DNA from: Globodera rostochiensis
Lineage: Eukaryota > Nematoda > Chromadorea > Rhabditida > Heteroderidae
Length of the DNA stretch: 64,000 nucleotides
Direction: 5' to 3'
NCBI GenBank assembly: GCA_018350325.1
Contig: JAEVLN010000011.1
Location: 2,538,449 to 2,602,448 of the forward strand
Below are positions 1 to 12,766 of the stretch, one piece after another. The position numbers and the translations under genes are program-made. Below the pieces are notes generated by a model. The model saw nothing but the letters and a program-made list of their open reading frames with translations. It was not told the DNA's origin and made no database searches. The number at the start of each line of letters is the position of its first letter. Positions within the stretch are counted from its first letter, which is position 1.

Positions 1-30
1 GAGAACACAAAAATTGTCAAAAATATTCAC

Positions 31-323
31 CGACGCCGTCAGCCAAAATCAAAGTCTTTGAGGCGTTTTCGAAAATTCGACTGCATTTGTCTAATGTTTC
101 TTGCGGTGTTTTGAATTTGACTGCCGAAATGTAAGGCTAATTGAATTAAATTACCATGAAAATTAATTACATAAAATGCCCCCTAATTTTTAAATTAATA
201 ATTTGACTTCCTCCAAATGACAGGGCCGACCGACCTTTGAGCACCACAGGCCATTCCGTCGTTTAGCGTCAACAAATTCTTTTGTCCAAGCAAATCTTCA
301 CACTGATCGATGAGCGGCGATCG
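31..323 (-). CDS. Partial unknown gene, two internal exons at the window edge
   Basis: Two minus-strand blocks read as coding and join in phase: 323-245 and 120-31. The first begins after an AAG acceptor and contains LIDQCEDLLGQKNLLTLNDG; the second contains TPQETLDKCSRIFENASK and ends at a GTGAAT donor. The intron (244-121) begins GTGCTC and ends GGCAG. The gene would continue beyond the left edge and also needs 5' exons to the right, which I could not find. I do not recognise the family. The case rests only on open frame, phase agreement and a protein-like composition, so it could be chance. Confidence 0.3.
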
Positions 324-3199
324 CTTAAAGCCGCCATGATCAGTGGCGGGTGGCGGATGCCGAAGAAGTGATCGGCTGGCAGATCACACTGAATCAGCCA
401 CAGACACTGAACTGGACAGCTGCTTTGGACTCTCTTGATCATCCCCAAATCATGTGCAAATACACAACCAACCCACCTAGATCAGCCAAAACCTTACGAT
501 GGATTCTTTTTTTTTGTTCATTCTTCTTCAATATTTCTTCCTATTTTTTCTGTCAGCATTTTTTGATCGGAGGGGGAAGCAAAAGACAAACTTTTGCCCC
601 TTCTTGAGACTTTCAGAACCAATCAGTCGGATTATTTACCCCTCTCGGATGGAATGACACAATCATTTTGTGTGTTCAATGTTCGATGGCTTTTGAATCG
701 GCGGGGGGGGGGCTTTTTCTCTTTCCGCCATCGATCGGTGATCGAACGGACGGAGGCTTCTCAACAATTATATTGTATTGTTTATTAAAATAGCTCAATT
801 ATATTTCTTCTTTTTATATTATTAACTCTTTTCATTCGAATTTCAACCATTTTCAAGTGGCCATACAAATGTTGAAATGTTTGGGAAAACGATGGGCAGA
901 TGGACAGAAAATAAATACGGGGGGGGGGGGGCGCTTATCGGTCCAATAAATTGCGCTTCCATTTATTGCTTAATCCATTCTTTTGCTTTCTTTTTATTTG
1001 TATCAAAAAATTCGATCTTTTCTAAATTACTCGTGCCAATGTTCGCGATCGGCAAAAATTGCCCAAATTGGAAAGCCGGTGATCGACCACACTCAAAACA
1101 CTGAACGGACTTTGGCTCCCAGCTACGCAAAAAAGTGAATCAATTCGTTATGCCCCCCCCGTCCCTCCCCCCCCCCTCACCCCCACCCCCCAAAATCCAC
1201 TCAAAATTTTCCCAAAAACTTTCACTCTCCCGCGCTTATTTTGTCCCCCCCCCACTCTCAACTAATCCCTCCTCCCCTCTTTAGAGGCTATTATTCCTTC
1301 CCTTTGGGCGCTTTTTCTTAAGGCAAAAATAAAGTCAAACGCCGAACTCCTCTCCTTTTCGGAACCTTTAAACAAAACAATCGGGCAAAATCGCCGACTT
1401 GATTCTGAATTTGTGTCGGGCGGGCGACAATGCCTTTCTCTTCAAAAAGTGCCAATGCCACCCCTCCCTCCTCCTTTTTCAATCGCTTCAAGGCTCTTTT
1501 CCAATAGTGCCAATGCCAACCCCCCCTCCCCCCTTCAATCACACATTGGTATGTCATCAAATTTGATTAGTTCGCATTTAGCCAACTATTGCCACACTTT
1601 GCCAATGCAAAGTCTAATGACACTTTGCCTTCACGACCACAAAATGCTATCACCACCAATGGTGACAATGGAAAGCGGGGAAAAGCCTCCAAAACGAACA
1701 TTGTGCCGATCGTTGTTAATGGGGCGTCCCCCCCCCACCCCCGCCTCCCCCAACCCCGGCACTTTTATGCACATAATAACTCCGTTTCAAAACATAATTT
1801 CATTCGACCGAACATCTTTTGTTCTTTAGCAGAAGTGGTCTTCTTCAGCGACAATGCCACGGCACATCCTCCAAAATGTCTTAGCCCATTCAGCAGAATT
1901 GCCCCCTTTTTTTGTGTCTTTATTCTATTCAAGTTCAAAAGTGCCACTCTTCCCATCCTTTCCTTTCCCTTCTCCCTCTTCTGTCCACTCACTTGCCCCC
2001 CCTCCCCCCCCCCTCTCTCTCCCCCCTTCCCCCCCCCCTTCCCCCCCTCCATCCGGACGGACGGATTGGCCCCCGCCCACAAATTTAGGCACTAATTCTT
2101 CTGACATTTTGGCCCGTCCTCCCACCAAATAAGCAAAAAGATGGCACCCCAAAATTCGATTGAAGGCCGGGCGAGGATTGGACTTATGCCGTGGACGCAA
2201 TGTTGGCCAAGGCAAATGGCGGATAGGCCAATTAGCCGGGATTTCCCAAAGGACGGCAATTGGTTCCATTAAATTTGGGTCGCGGGTTCCGAATCGAACC
2301 GAAAAACCGGCAAATTCGTTGTCGTTTAGCCGATGAAAGAGTCGATTCGGTTTTGAACAATTGAAGAACTTCGGCAACTTTTACCTCCAAATTAATTGGT
2401 TCAAAATTAATTAGGTTCTAAATTAGGCTCAATGCGAAGAAATTAACATTTGGAAACTTCAAAAAGAGAGATTTTAGCCTCCAAAAGGGCATTATTTCCC
2501 CCCCCCCCCCCCCTCCGGCGCCGTCCTCCCACTTATTCATTCAAGCAACCCAAGTCACAACTTTCTCTGTTCATTTGACCGAATAAAATGGGTCCTTCCC
2601 CCCCCCCCCCCCCCCCCAAACCTTTTCTTCTTATCTCCCCCAAGGCAAGAAAACGAGCAAAACATGTCCCCAAGGCATTTTATCGAACGCCGCGGGGGGG
2701 GGGGGGGGTGCGCAGAACGGAATTCTCGCAAATGGAAAAGCCAAACTCAAAGAATTATCGGTCGAGATCGTTTGTACTTTTGTTAAGCATTGCAAATTCT
2801 CAATTATTCGGCATTCCGTTCTTTTTCGGCCGTGCGATCTCCGATTATCCCTCAAAGCCCCCCCCCTTTCAACTTCAAACTTCATCTGTCAGAGTTCCCC
2901 CGACGGAGGGGGTAACCACTCAGAAGCAAAGAGTGCCAAAGTGTCCAATGGCACGCAACGATTCTCGCAATAACGGAAATAAAAAATAAACAAATTCTCA
3001 CAAATTTGGTGCCATCCGAGATTAACCACCAACCCACCAATGTTATTACGTCAAAAAGGCTTAAAGACGTTCATTCCTTTTTTATAGAATGTGCATTCTT
3101 TTGTTGCTTGATCCATTCGTTTGATCGGTTGCCAATGGATCGGATAAATCCCCCCAATCGGTCGGTCCCTCCTCCAACTCGTCGTCCGCCTCTCTTTCA
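324..3199. other. Gene-poor stretch with long C and G homopolymers
   Basis: No convincing exon chain on either strand. The stretch carries many runs of 8-17 C or G (for example near 700, 920, 1160, 1230, 2000-2050, 2500, 2600, 2695) and pyrimidine-rich tracts at 1140-1290 and 1920-2055. Open frames here are short and dominated by proline, serine or glycine from the homopolymers. It probably includes the gar-3 upstream region. Confidence 0.6.
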
Positions 3200-6100
3200 A
3201 TGAGTTCCACCGTTTTCATCTTCTTTGTTGTACTGCTTGCCCTCCTTTCCGTGCCTCTTCCGTCCTCTTCCGCGTCGCTTTCTTCCCTAGCCGTTTTCTC
3301 TCGTGAGGACGTCGCGCTGCTCTACCAACGGCTCAAATCGGCGACAAGTGACGCCGTCAAGCGGCCGACGAAGAACGGCGCCGGACATCGACGGGCAACA
3401 ACAGTGAGAACAAGCACGATGCCGGGGAGGACACGGCACAGGTCGCGCAGCAGACAGCAGCACAGCGGCAAAATGAGTGAGGGGGAAATTTGATCATTCC
3501 GGGGGGGGGAGAAATTCGATCATTCCGGATCATAGCATTTCATGAGCTTAGCAACGACGCCGGTCCACGTGAGTGCTCCAAAGAGCTCGACACCGATGTC
3601 CCCAAGCCCATCAACTTGGAGCAGAACTTCCCACTCTTCGACCACCATTTTGATCACACCAGTGCCACCGAGAACAGTGCCGCCGACCTCCGACGACATT
3701 AAACGGATCAAAGACCAGCGAATTGCTTTTGTGGCATCGCCCGCCTCTGAAAGTTCAGCGGCCGCCTCTCCCACACAAATTTTATGGGTCGTTTTGATCG
3801 TTCTGATCGGTGTGTTCTTCACCGCTGCCACTTCCATTGGCAACGCTCTCGTAATGGTTGGTTATGTTCTTCGATTATCTAATCATTCGTTCCATTCGAA
3901 TAGCTTTCAATTTGTGTGGACAAAAAGTTGCAAACGATCTCCAATTATTTTCTCTTTTCATTGGCTGTTGCTGATCTGACCGTTGGTGCTATTTTTGGCG
4001 TTAATTTGAATGCGCTTCCAATTCCAATTTCCCAACCCCCGCAGGAATCATTTCCATTCCGTTGATGACTTTGTATACCGTAAGTCTTTTGAAGTAAAGT
4101 CACTCGCATCGATCAAAATGCTCATTAATTTTGATGATCAAAAAACGATCAATTACAAAGACAAAGATCGGAACAATCAGCCCCCCCTTCTGCTGTTCAG
4201 GTGACTCAAAGTTGGAACTTCGGCTACACACTTTGCCAATGTAAGTCCATTTGGCCAATTAGTGACGCAATCATTGCGCTAATTATCAAAATAAAACTTT
4301 CGCCGCTTATGCTTCTCCCATTGGTCGCCTCAGTTTGGCTGTGCATTGACTATTTAATGTGCAATGCTTCGGCGCTCAATTTGTTGCTGATCAGTTTCGA
4401 CCGTTACTTTTCCGTCACGCGCCCCCTCAGCTACCGACCAAAGTTCTTTCATTTGCTTTATGCACTCGGGCTGATCACTCCCGGGCGGGGATTACCATAA
4501 CCCCAGAATTTTGAAAAAAATTGGCATTTTGATGACAAAATTTAATTTGTTTAACAGACGAACGACGCGCAAAGCTCTGGCAATGATCGCCGCTTCGTAT
4601 TTGCTTTCATTGTTGCTGTGGCCTCCGTGGATTGTGCTGTGGCCTTACCTGGAGGGGCGATTCATTGTCGAAGAGAGTGCCGTTTGCGTAGTCCAGGCAA
4701 ATCGATCTTTGGCATTTTGTTTTGCTTGTTATGAGTCAAATCAGCTGACTCTGATCACTTTCAGTTCCTTGCCCAAGGGAACAGTGGGAATTGGCTGAGT
4801 CAGCTGGTCACTGTTGGCACGGCAGCCGCCGCTTTTTACATTCCGGTTACGGTAGGCCGTCCGGCATTCATTTCGAATGGCACGGGCACTTCAGATAATG
4901 ATCGTCCTCTACTACAAAGTGTACCTCGAGACACAGCGTCGTCAGAAAGAGCTTCGAAAGCTGCAGGATGGACAGGCAAGTGACCGATTTTGGCTAGAAG
5001 TTGTACGGATCCGGATCCCGACTAATTATAGGAACAAAATCATTCTCTGATTGAGGAAAATTTGGAAATCCGGAAATGCTTATGGAATCTGAGTCTTCCG
5101 CGTTTCCTCTGCTTAAAGCTTAATCGGGAAAGTTGTAAGCTTTGTGAATTTGGCCAAGTCTCCAAGCAATTTGCCCCTTCGTCATTCCCCCCTTTACCTA
5201 CCCTAAAACCGCTTTGATTCCTAACCATTTACCGTGGCTTATTTTAACAAAATTCTCTTATCCGATAACGACTTTATACAAAATAATTAGAGATCGTTCG
5301 TTGATTACCGCCCGGATCCGGATTCTGATCACCACTTAACCGCCCTTATCAGATGATCAGAGGGTACCCAAAAGGAAAGGGATTCCTAAACTTTCTGGCT
5401 TTTTCTTAAAGTTCGGATCCGTCCGACGATTTTTGATTTGCTGTAATCTCTTCGGCAATGTTTCAGCTTTTCTCACCCACCAGACTCGCCGGCACCAGTG
5501 CCCTCCACTCGTTGATGCTCCCGCTGGCCCCACTGGTTTTCGTTGTCTTGTGCCTTTTTTTGCTTTCGTTTTGATAAACATTTTTTGTCCTGTCTTTGTC
5601 GTCCGTCCTTTGCCCCCCCCGCCCCTTTCCCCACCAATTCAAATCGGGCCAACTGATCAATTTGTAAAAGGAAAATGACAAAATTCTGTTTTTGATTATT
5701 TTAATGGACCTAAAAAGGCTGTCTTGTGTCTGATCAGTTACCTGACTATGAAATTAAGTTGTCCAAAGTCCCAATCAGTTCAATTCCTTTCCACTTCCCG
5801 GCTTTTGTTTCTCTTTTCGCCCTTTGGTTATTTGTAGAGAGGACAAGATCAGTCCGGCATTTTGGCACCAGATTTATGATTTGATGCACGGTTAATCGCC
5901 TTTTTTTGTTCAGATCCGCGGCCTCCAATCGCCTTCACAACTGCCGACGACCGATTTAAGCCTCTCGCCGTACTGCAAAACTTTGCTTAATCAGCCTCCG
6001 ATCAGCACACCGTCGCCTTCGCCGATCACTGCCAAACCGTTCAATCAATCGAAGAGCGGACTGAACTTCCTCGAGTTGGTCAACAACCTCTCGCCGACGC

Positions 6101-8159
6101 AGCCTTCTTTCAGGCAAATATGCATAATGGAAATTGACCCGTCCGTTCATTATGACCACCTGATCCGTGATCATTGACCAGTCTCTACCTGGATCTGCAT
6201 CACTGATCATTCATCTACCAGGCCATAAATAACAAATAATTTTTGAATTTTCATTTATTTACAGAAAAAAGGAGCGCTTCTCTTTACTCTCATTTTGCAT
6301 TGGAAAAGCAGCGCAAACGGACATTTCGTCGGAAGATTCGATGGCGGACGAATGCGGGGCCGTTGAGGACACTTCCTGCGGCGGAGGGGCGATGACCACC
6401 TCCAATTTGGACTCCATCCTGGCCGATTCGACGCCCATCGAATTGGCCATCAGTGCACGGAATGGGACGGCGCAGGTGCGCGAGACAAAACAAACAAAAA
6501 AATGAAATTTTATTAAAAATTGGACAAATTCTTCCGTAGACGGAAAGGAATGCATTCGTTGGGGAGGAGGAGGGGGACGACGACGGCAAAGGCGCCAAAT
6601 TGGCGAGGGACACTTTGGAATTGGACAGAACATCGCGCCCATCTTCCGTGCACACGTTCGTTTGAAGGGGCAGCGAATCGGACGCTTTTGTCGCCATTTG
6701 AACCTCGGGACTATCGAGACCAATATTTGTATCGAGAATCTCGACACTGTTTACTAATTTCTATTTGGTTGTAAATGCCGTCAGGCTTTGCCCCTTTCCT
6801 TTCAGTTACAATTCCATCGTTATCATCGAATATCCTGACGGCCACGGGGATCTGCAACACCAACGGCCTTCGGTTCGACTTTCGTCGTAAGTTTTACAAC
6901 ATTTACTATCTGTTTAATTGCATATAAATCAATTTAATTTGATTCATTTTGTTTCAAGTCACGAAGAAGTAGCCTCAATAAGTGCGCGAAATTCGGTGGA
7001 GAGGCGAATTCCGCCGGAGGCGTCGGAAGGGATTCGACGTCCGAACAGTGAGGAGAGGAAGCGGAGGGCGGACGAGGGGAGGGAGCGGGAGGAGGACGGA
7101 CAGCACCGGCGGGCAACACTTAGAAGAGATGAGAAGGGCCGACTGACCAAGACGAAGAGTTGTCCGGCCGAGGGGGAAACGCCCAAAGGGACCGGACAAC
7201 AACCGGAGAAGCCACAGCAGCAACAGTCGCAGCAGCAAAACGGCACAACAACGGGGGCGAGCTTAAAGCATTTGATGAGGAAAAGCGACATAATTCTGTT
7301 GAGGGAGGAGCAGGTGAAGAGGAGGCGGGGGGGGGGGGGGAAGTCGAGTTGAACTAAAGGAAGATGCACTCATTGCCAAAGCTTAACATTTTGAACATTT
7401 GAATGATGCCGGAGGCGTTCAGATGCGCAGAAGCGAGAAAGAACGACGGCGGAACGAGCGTAAACAAGAAGGAAAAGCGGCCAAGACTCTTTCGGCCATT
7501 CTGTTCGCCTTCATCATCACTTGGACGCCGTACAACGGTCGGTTATGCCCCCCTCCCCTCGGGCATTCGCCCGTTATTCCCTCCGTTTCAGTGATCGTTT
7601 GCCTCGAGGCGTTCTACCCCAATTCGGTGCCCAATTACCTCTTCACGCTCAGCTACTGTAATTACCGTAATGGGGCCACTTTTGCAATTTACGTTCCCCT
7701 CACTATAAATGTCCGCCAAATTACTCTTAAATAGGACGGGATGGGCTTTAGTCCTGCCGGAATTGGGAGTTTTCGGGACCAAGCTGCGGACTTTGACCGA
7801 ACAGAGAAAATTCCGGGCTTTCACATTATATATAAATCCCCTATTTAATTATATATAAATCCCCTATTTAATTATATATAAATCCCCTATTTAATTATAT
7901 ATAAATCCCCTATTTATTTCCCCCCCCCCCTCCGGCAGTTCTTTCATACGTCAACTCGACCATAAACCCGCTGTGTTACGCGCTGTGCAACGCGCGCTTT
8001 CGGATGACGTATTTGCGCATTATAAAATGCAAATGGCGGCGTCCTTCGATCAATCGCCAACCATTCGCGGACAATGCCTTCGGACGGACGAGCAGCGGGC
8101 GTAAAGTGTTGCTGAAACGGCACAGCCGCGCCAGGGGAGTCGCGAGCAGTGTCCAGTGA
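3200..8159 (+). CDS. gar-3: Muscarinic acetylcholine receptor, GAR-3 type (GPCR)
   Basis: Class A GPCR for acetylcholine at the plasma membrane. Sixteen exons: 3200-3476, 3552-3856, 3904-3985, 4045-4079, 4201-4240, 4334-4442, 4558-4696, 4765-4851, 4895-4975, 5914-6113, 6265-~6472, 6806-6886, 6959-7313, 7423-7537, 7592-7657, 7939-8159. The N-terminus starts [20 protein letters not shown]2 reads [22 protein letters not shown]3 has the muscarinic signature [18 protein letters not shown] then [15 protein letters not shown] (DRY). TM6 is [10 protein letters not shown] and TM7 [17 protein letters not shown] (NPxxY-like). The third intracellular loop is long, low-complexity and charged. Close match to C. 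elegans GAR-3 from memory of the family. Three introns use GC donors. The exon 11 donor is unresolved: phase requires two leftover bases near 6466-6477. The first ATG is the first Met of a signal-like hydrophobic segment. Confidence 0.9.
7825..7916. repeat. 23-bp AT-rich tandem repeat in the last gar-3 intron
   Basis: About four near-identical copies of a 23-base unit (core TATATATAAATCCCCTATTT) lie between exons 15 and 16 of gar-3. A C-run and the exon 16 acceptor follow directly. Confidence 0.9.
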
Positions 8160-8591
8160 GTGATCGATCGATCGATCGGAGGACAGAAGGAATTTTGGCC
8201 TGAGAGTTTCCTCTGATGGATTTGATCAATGATCAGAAATGGCAGCCGGCGGACTCAAATCGAAGTTCCATGCCATCCGGGTTGGGGGGGGGGAGTGTTC
8301 GGGAATCAAAAGGCATCCACCGAATTACCAAAAATTTTTCAGAAATTTCGGCATTGAATTCCACCGGAATTGGACATTTTCAGCTTGGGGTTCAAATTAA
8401 ACACGTTTGAGTTCTTCAAACTGCACCCGTTCGGCTTTCAACATTTCTATTTTTGTTAAACCATTTTATTCTTGGGCAACGTCATTTTTATTTGTATATA
8501 TAAAAGTAAAAAGGTGGGAAAACATTAAAAAGTTATTTAAATACATTTATTTATTTAAATTTAAGTGATTTTACCCCGTTCGATTGATTCT
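8160..8591. other. Convergent intergenic gap
   Basis: The 3' ends of gar-3 (+) and the dioxygenase gene (-) face each other across about 430 bases. It is AT-rich and includes short GATC-rich tracts (8161-8180). No exon is seen. It most likely holds both 3' UTRs. Confidence 0.6.
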
Positions 8592-11094
8592 TCACACATT
8601 TCGATAGAATTCGGGCGACAATTTCGGCCTTGCCTTTGCCAAAAGTACGTCTCTGTTCAAGTAGCACCCGCACATTACCCTCTCCCCCTAAAATGGGGAA
8701 ATTTAATTTTAAAATAAAAATAATTCCCCCCCCCCTCAAATTGACTTGAAAAGCATTTCGCCCGTGCAGCACTCGGAAATTGTCGATGAAAAGGACGGTG
8801 CCGGGCCGAAGGTTGACCATCACTTTGTGGGCAGAATCATTGGCAAATTGGGCAAAGCGTTGGTAGGCTTCGTAGAAGAGAATAGTGTTCTCTAAAAAAG
8901 GGATTAGCCAACTTTTTGTTTGACGGGAGGGGGGCGCTTGTCCGGGATGCGCCATTCCCTTTCAAAAGACGGAATTCGATGGCACTTTTTGTGTTTTTAA
9001 TGTTTTAAATAAATTTGCACATTTCAAATATTAGCATTCTCTCGCATTTTTTATTGTAGGCTTTCACTTTGAAAATTTTAAAGAATTTGTTAAAACTTCT
9101 GACTTCCACCCCCACCCTACCCGGGTGCAATAAAAACAAAAATCAGAAAAATATTCATTTGTCATATAATAAATATTTTTGACTTTGTACCAAATGCGCT
9201 CCTTTGTCCATCGTCCATTTTTAAAGTGCGCATCGGTGCTCGGTCGTACGGGTTGAACCTGAATGAACGCGTTGTCTTTGATTGAGTCCAAAAGAGGAAA
9301 TTTTAATAACATTCAATAAAAGTCAAATGTCCTTTTTTAACATTTAAATATTCTTATCTTTATTAAGTTGATTTGGCAAATCAAATCTGACACAATTAGC
9401 TAAACCCACCTAATTTGGGCGACCTTTTCCGTGCCCGGAAACTGACGGATCACCGGCTCCCGGAATGCCCGGCAATGGAACCGGTCGCCCTCCAAATATT
9501 CGTGCTCCACACTGGTCGTGTTCAAAACGCCGAAAAGGTCGGCCGAGTCCGTGCGGAGACGCTCCGCGACGGCGAAGCCGTCCACCAGCAAAGTCTGTCC
9601 CCCGCGGGGGGCGGGACGAAGACAATGAAACACCTCAAAGAAGGGAATTACAAAGCGGCTTCATATTTTGCGGGGGGTGGGGCAATAAATCCCTTTTAAA
9701 CATTAGGGATTTTTAGGAGGTACCGTCGAAGAAAACTTTAAAAAATTCAGATTGGGAGAACACAAACCGCGCAAAAATAGGATGATTTTGTACTTGGATT
9801 CCCGGGGGTTGGTCCAAATAAGTGCCGTCCGTGTGGGGTCCGATCGCGTCATTTCCGTAGGCCGTGTCATCGTGGGATTCCTGCAAAAATTTGTTTTTTA
9901 ATTAAAAAACACGCACAATTTTGGGGAAAAAATTGTAAAAGCAAAAAAATCGACAATTCTGGCCAAGCTAGTAAAGTAAAATTAACCACAAACCATTTCG
10001 TTTTGAGTGTCCAAGCCGGGACCAAATGTCCAAAAGTCGCCAAAAATTGTGCCAAAAAGGGTGGCCACGGACTCGCACAATTCGCGCGTCGCCCGCCCAT
10101 TGCTCGAATTGACTCCGTTAACGGCGACAACGCCAAAACGAATAAAAAGACGCGCGAACAAAGCGAAGTCGAAATTTGTGCTTAAACAAAATTAAAAGAA
10201 AAGGAAATGCGTTTAGAGTTTTGTCATCCCCAACCCGTAAACCCCCGGGAACCTGGGCACGGACGGCACTTCGCGTAGTCCGTTCGCGTCCCACAACGAC
10301 CGCGAGGGGCATTCCGCACCGCCCTCCCATTCTTCGACACATTGCTTAAAACAAAAAGCTCAGAATTCTCTTTTTGTACCATAAATTTATTGAAAATGTT
10401 TTTAGTTTTATTTATTTAAAAACCTTTGGGGAGAAGACGGCCCAACGAAGCAATTCCCTTATGCCATAAAGGCTTTCGTAACCGTCAGCCCAACTGACCG
10501 TCAGCTTTTGATTGTCTGCGTCGAAATGGACCGGATAGCTGTAAACGCTATAATTTATGCAAAACCATTATTTTTTGACAAATTATCCCAATTTTATTTA
10601 TTCTAAAAAAGTTTGATTAAAATACATGAATGTTAATTATAAATTCTCTTCACTAACCAATCATCCGCAAGGGTTGCCTTATTGAACAAATCGGTGCAGT
10701 CAGATCGGCGCTGGTTGGTGCGCGAATTATACGAAGTCGGACTCCTGCAATGGTCGCGAAGCCAAACCAACGGAATTCGAAGCGATTTCGAAGAATTGCT
10801 AATTGAAAGTGAATCGTCTCGCGGGATGAGTTCGATGGCGGCAAATTTGGGGTCGGCGGGAAGGCAAAGCCGCGCACCAACAAATTGTACAAAATTTTTG
10901 TCATCCGAAGAAACGACGGGGGGACCGCCGCTGGTGGAGACGCCGTTATCCCCCTCCGCTGTTGTCAAAACATCCCTTCTGAATTTGTTGGCCAATTTGG
11001 TGGAGGTGGACAACGAAATTGGTCGAATGAAAAGGCGAAGAGACGGATGGGAAAGCAGAAAACCCGTGCAAACCCTGCTGGAACAGTTGAACAT
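8592..11094 (-). CDS. TMLHE: Trimethyllysine dioxygenase, mitochondrial (carnitine biosynthesis)
   Basis: 2-oxoglutarate/Fe(II) dioxygenase that hydroxylates N6-trimethyllysine, the first step to carnitine. Nine exons on the complement: 11094-10658, 10547-10424, 10344-~10225, 10180-9994, 9880-9794, 9633-9410, 9258-9191, 8891-8746, 8687-8592. The N-terminus is a Ser/Arg-rich presequence (LRLFIRPISLSTSTKLANKF) that fits mitochondrial import. The N-terminal domain has VWLRDHCRSPTSYNSRTNQR. The catalytic barrel shows the iron ligands in DAIGPHTDGTYLD (HxD) and the distal His in FIDNFRVLHGRNAFQ, and GGQTLLVDGFAVAERL. The C-terminus reads CGCYLNRDVLLAKARPKL. These match TMLHE better than gamma-butyrobetaine hydroxylase, which has a different post-HxD region. 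The exact donor of exon 3 is uncertain. Confidence 0.88.
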
Positions 11095-11178
11095 GTTGGA
11101 ATTGGAGAAGTGGAAAGTAAATGTGAGAAATAAGGATAGGATTTAGTACCTAAAAACTTCAAAAAGTCAGCAAATAAT

Positions 11179-12618
11179 TAGAGACCGGATTTTTGAAAAA
11201 CCCCGGATCAGGATCAGGATTTAGGAAATGACCAGGATCAGGATTTACCAGGATTAAAAATCCTGGTTTCAGGATATCCTGATCCTGGTACGTTTTGCGG
11301 ACCAGGATCCTGGACCAGGATCAGGATTTTACAAAATTTTTGAAATTTTTTGTAAAATTGACCAAACTTTTGGGATTTTTCAAAATTTTGGGTAAAATTT
11401 CACTATATACGATTTTTGTAAAATCACTTAAAAACACGTTTATAGGTTTTCTTAGGTGCTGAAAACGATAGATCAATCAAAATTTTGGCGCGGAAAAGCA
11501 TTTAAACCGGTTTTTGAACCGTTTAAAAATTGCCAAAAATGGACATTTTTGACCAAAATTTTGTATCTTCCCGTGGACCAATTGCAACAAATTTAATATC
11601 ATTCGACAGCTCTCGACGAGACAAATCGATCTAGGTGTGAAGAAATTCGATCAGACGACTCCATTTGGATGCCGGCCAACTGAGTCCCAGTGTAAAAAAG
11701 ACACTTCAGTACCACTAATAAAAGATGAGAGCAAATTGAGTTAAAAATTCCAAATTTTCTCGGCGGCGCCGTCGGAACCCCCAACAACGAAATCAGGGAT
11801 AGAGATACGGACGGACCTATCTCGGCAGAATCATTAAAATTTGACCATAAATTTATGAAAATTTTCATCTGAAGAATTAAAAAAAAATTCAAATCTCTGT
11901 TTTAGTCAAGGGTCGCATCGAAAATTTTCAAAAAAAAGTTAGGGGTCCGAAGGACATTTTACAAAAGTACAAAAATGCAGAAAAATGTTATTTTTGGCAT
12001 AAAATGTGCTTTTTTATTTACAATTTTCCTTAACATTTGGGGGTTGGAAATTGCTCCCATGGAAAAAAGGACAAATCTTTAAAAAAAGGACAGATGCGAC
12101 CTCTGGTTTTAGTAGGCCTATCCTTTTAAACTAGGAGAAAACAACGGAGAAAAATTAGGAAAATATTATCGCCAGAGTTATTTCAAAATTTGGAACATTT
12201 GCCAAACATTGATAAAATTTTAAAAAGCTTTTAGAATTTGGATACTCGGCTATAGATACTCACCGAAAAGTCATAAAAAACAGTTTACGTAGTTGGGCTT
12301 CGAACTCCAACCAAAATCTGTTCAGGCCAACACCATTAACCACTACACCACAAGCTCATATGTGAACTATTGGGTCCTAAATCCAATACAACAGAAAATC
12401 CTGGTCTGATTACCCGGACAGGATTCCGGATCAGGATCCTGGTCTAAAAACCCCGGATCAGGATCAGGATTTCGGAAATGACCAGGATCAGGATTTACCA
12501 GGATTAAAAATCCTGGTTTTCAGGATATCCTGATCCTGGTGTTTCGACGAAAATACCAGGATTCCGGATCAGGAGTCCTGGAAAATCCTGTCCGGACTCC
12601 GGTCCTGTCCGGTCTCTA
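11179..12618. mobile_element. Non-autonomous hAT-like DNA transposon, 1440 bp
   Basis: The terminal inverted repeat is TAGAGACCGG (11179-11188) and CCGGTCTCTA (12609-12618). It is flanked by a perfect 8-bp duplication, CAAATAAT, at 11171-11178 and 12619-12626. Subterminal blocks of GGATCAGGATC-type sequence occur at both ends (11195-11330 and 12430-12600), partly palindromic. No transposase frame is present. An 8-bp target duplication with a TAGAG-like terminus is typical of hAT elements; the superfamily call is inference. Confidence 0.88.
12295..12362 (-). other. tRNA-like sequence inside the hAT-like element
   Basis: On the complement there is an A-box-like TGGTGTAGTGGTTAATGG and a B-box-like GAGTTCGAAGCCC about 35 bases apart. 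The acceptor-stem halves do not pair well, so this is more likely a tRNA-derived (SINE-type) segment than a working tRNA. Confidence 0.35.
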
Positions 12619-12766
12619 CAAATAATCCCTTAAAAAGGCCAAAATAGTCACTAAAAAGGTCGAAGCAAGTTGTGAGCCCGGGACTGAAGTGTCTTTTTGC
12701 GTGGGGACTCAGTTGTCGACTGATTAATTTGAAAAATCATTTTTCGAATTTTGGAACAATCTTGTG

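Noticed and set aside
1765..2377. Minus-strand frames near 2 kb (about 105-150 codons)
   Set aside because: Driven by Gly/Glu runs from C-rich tracts, without splice partners.
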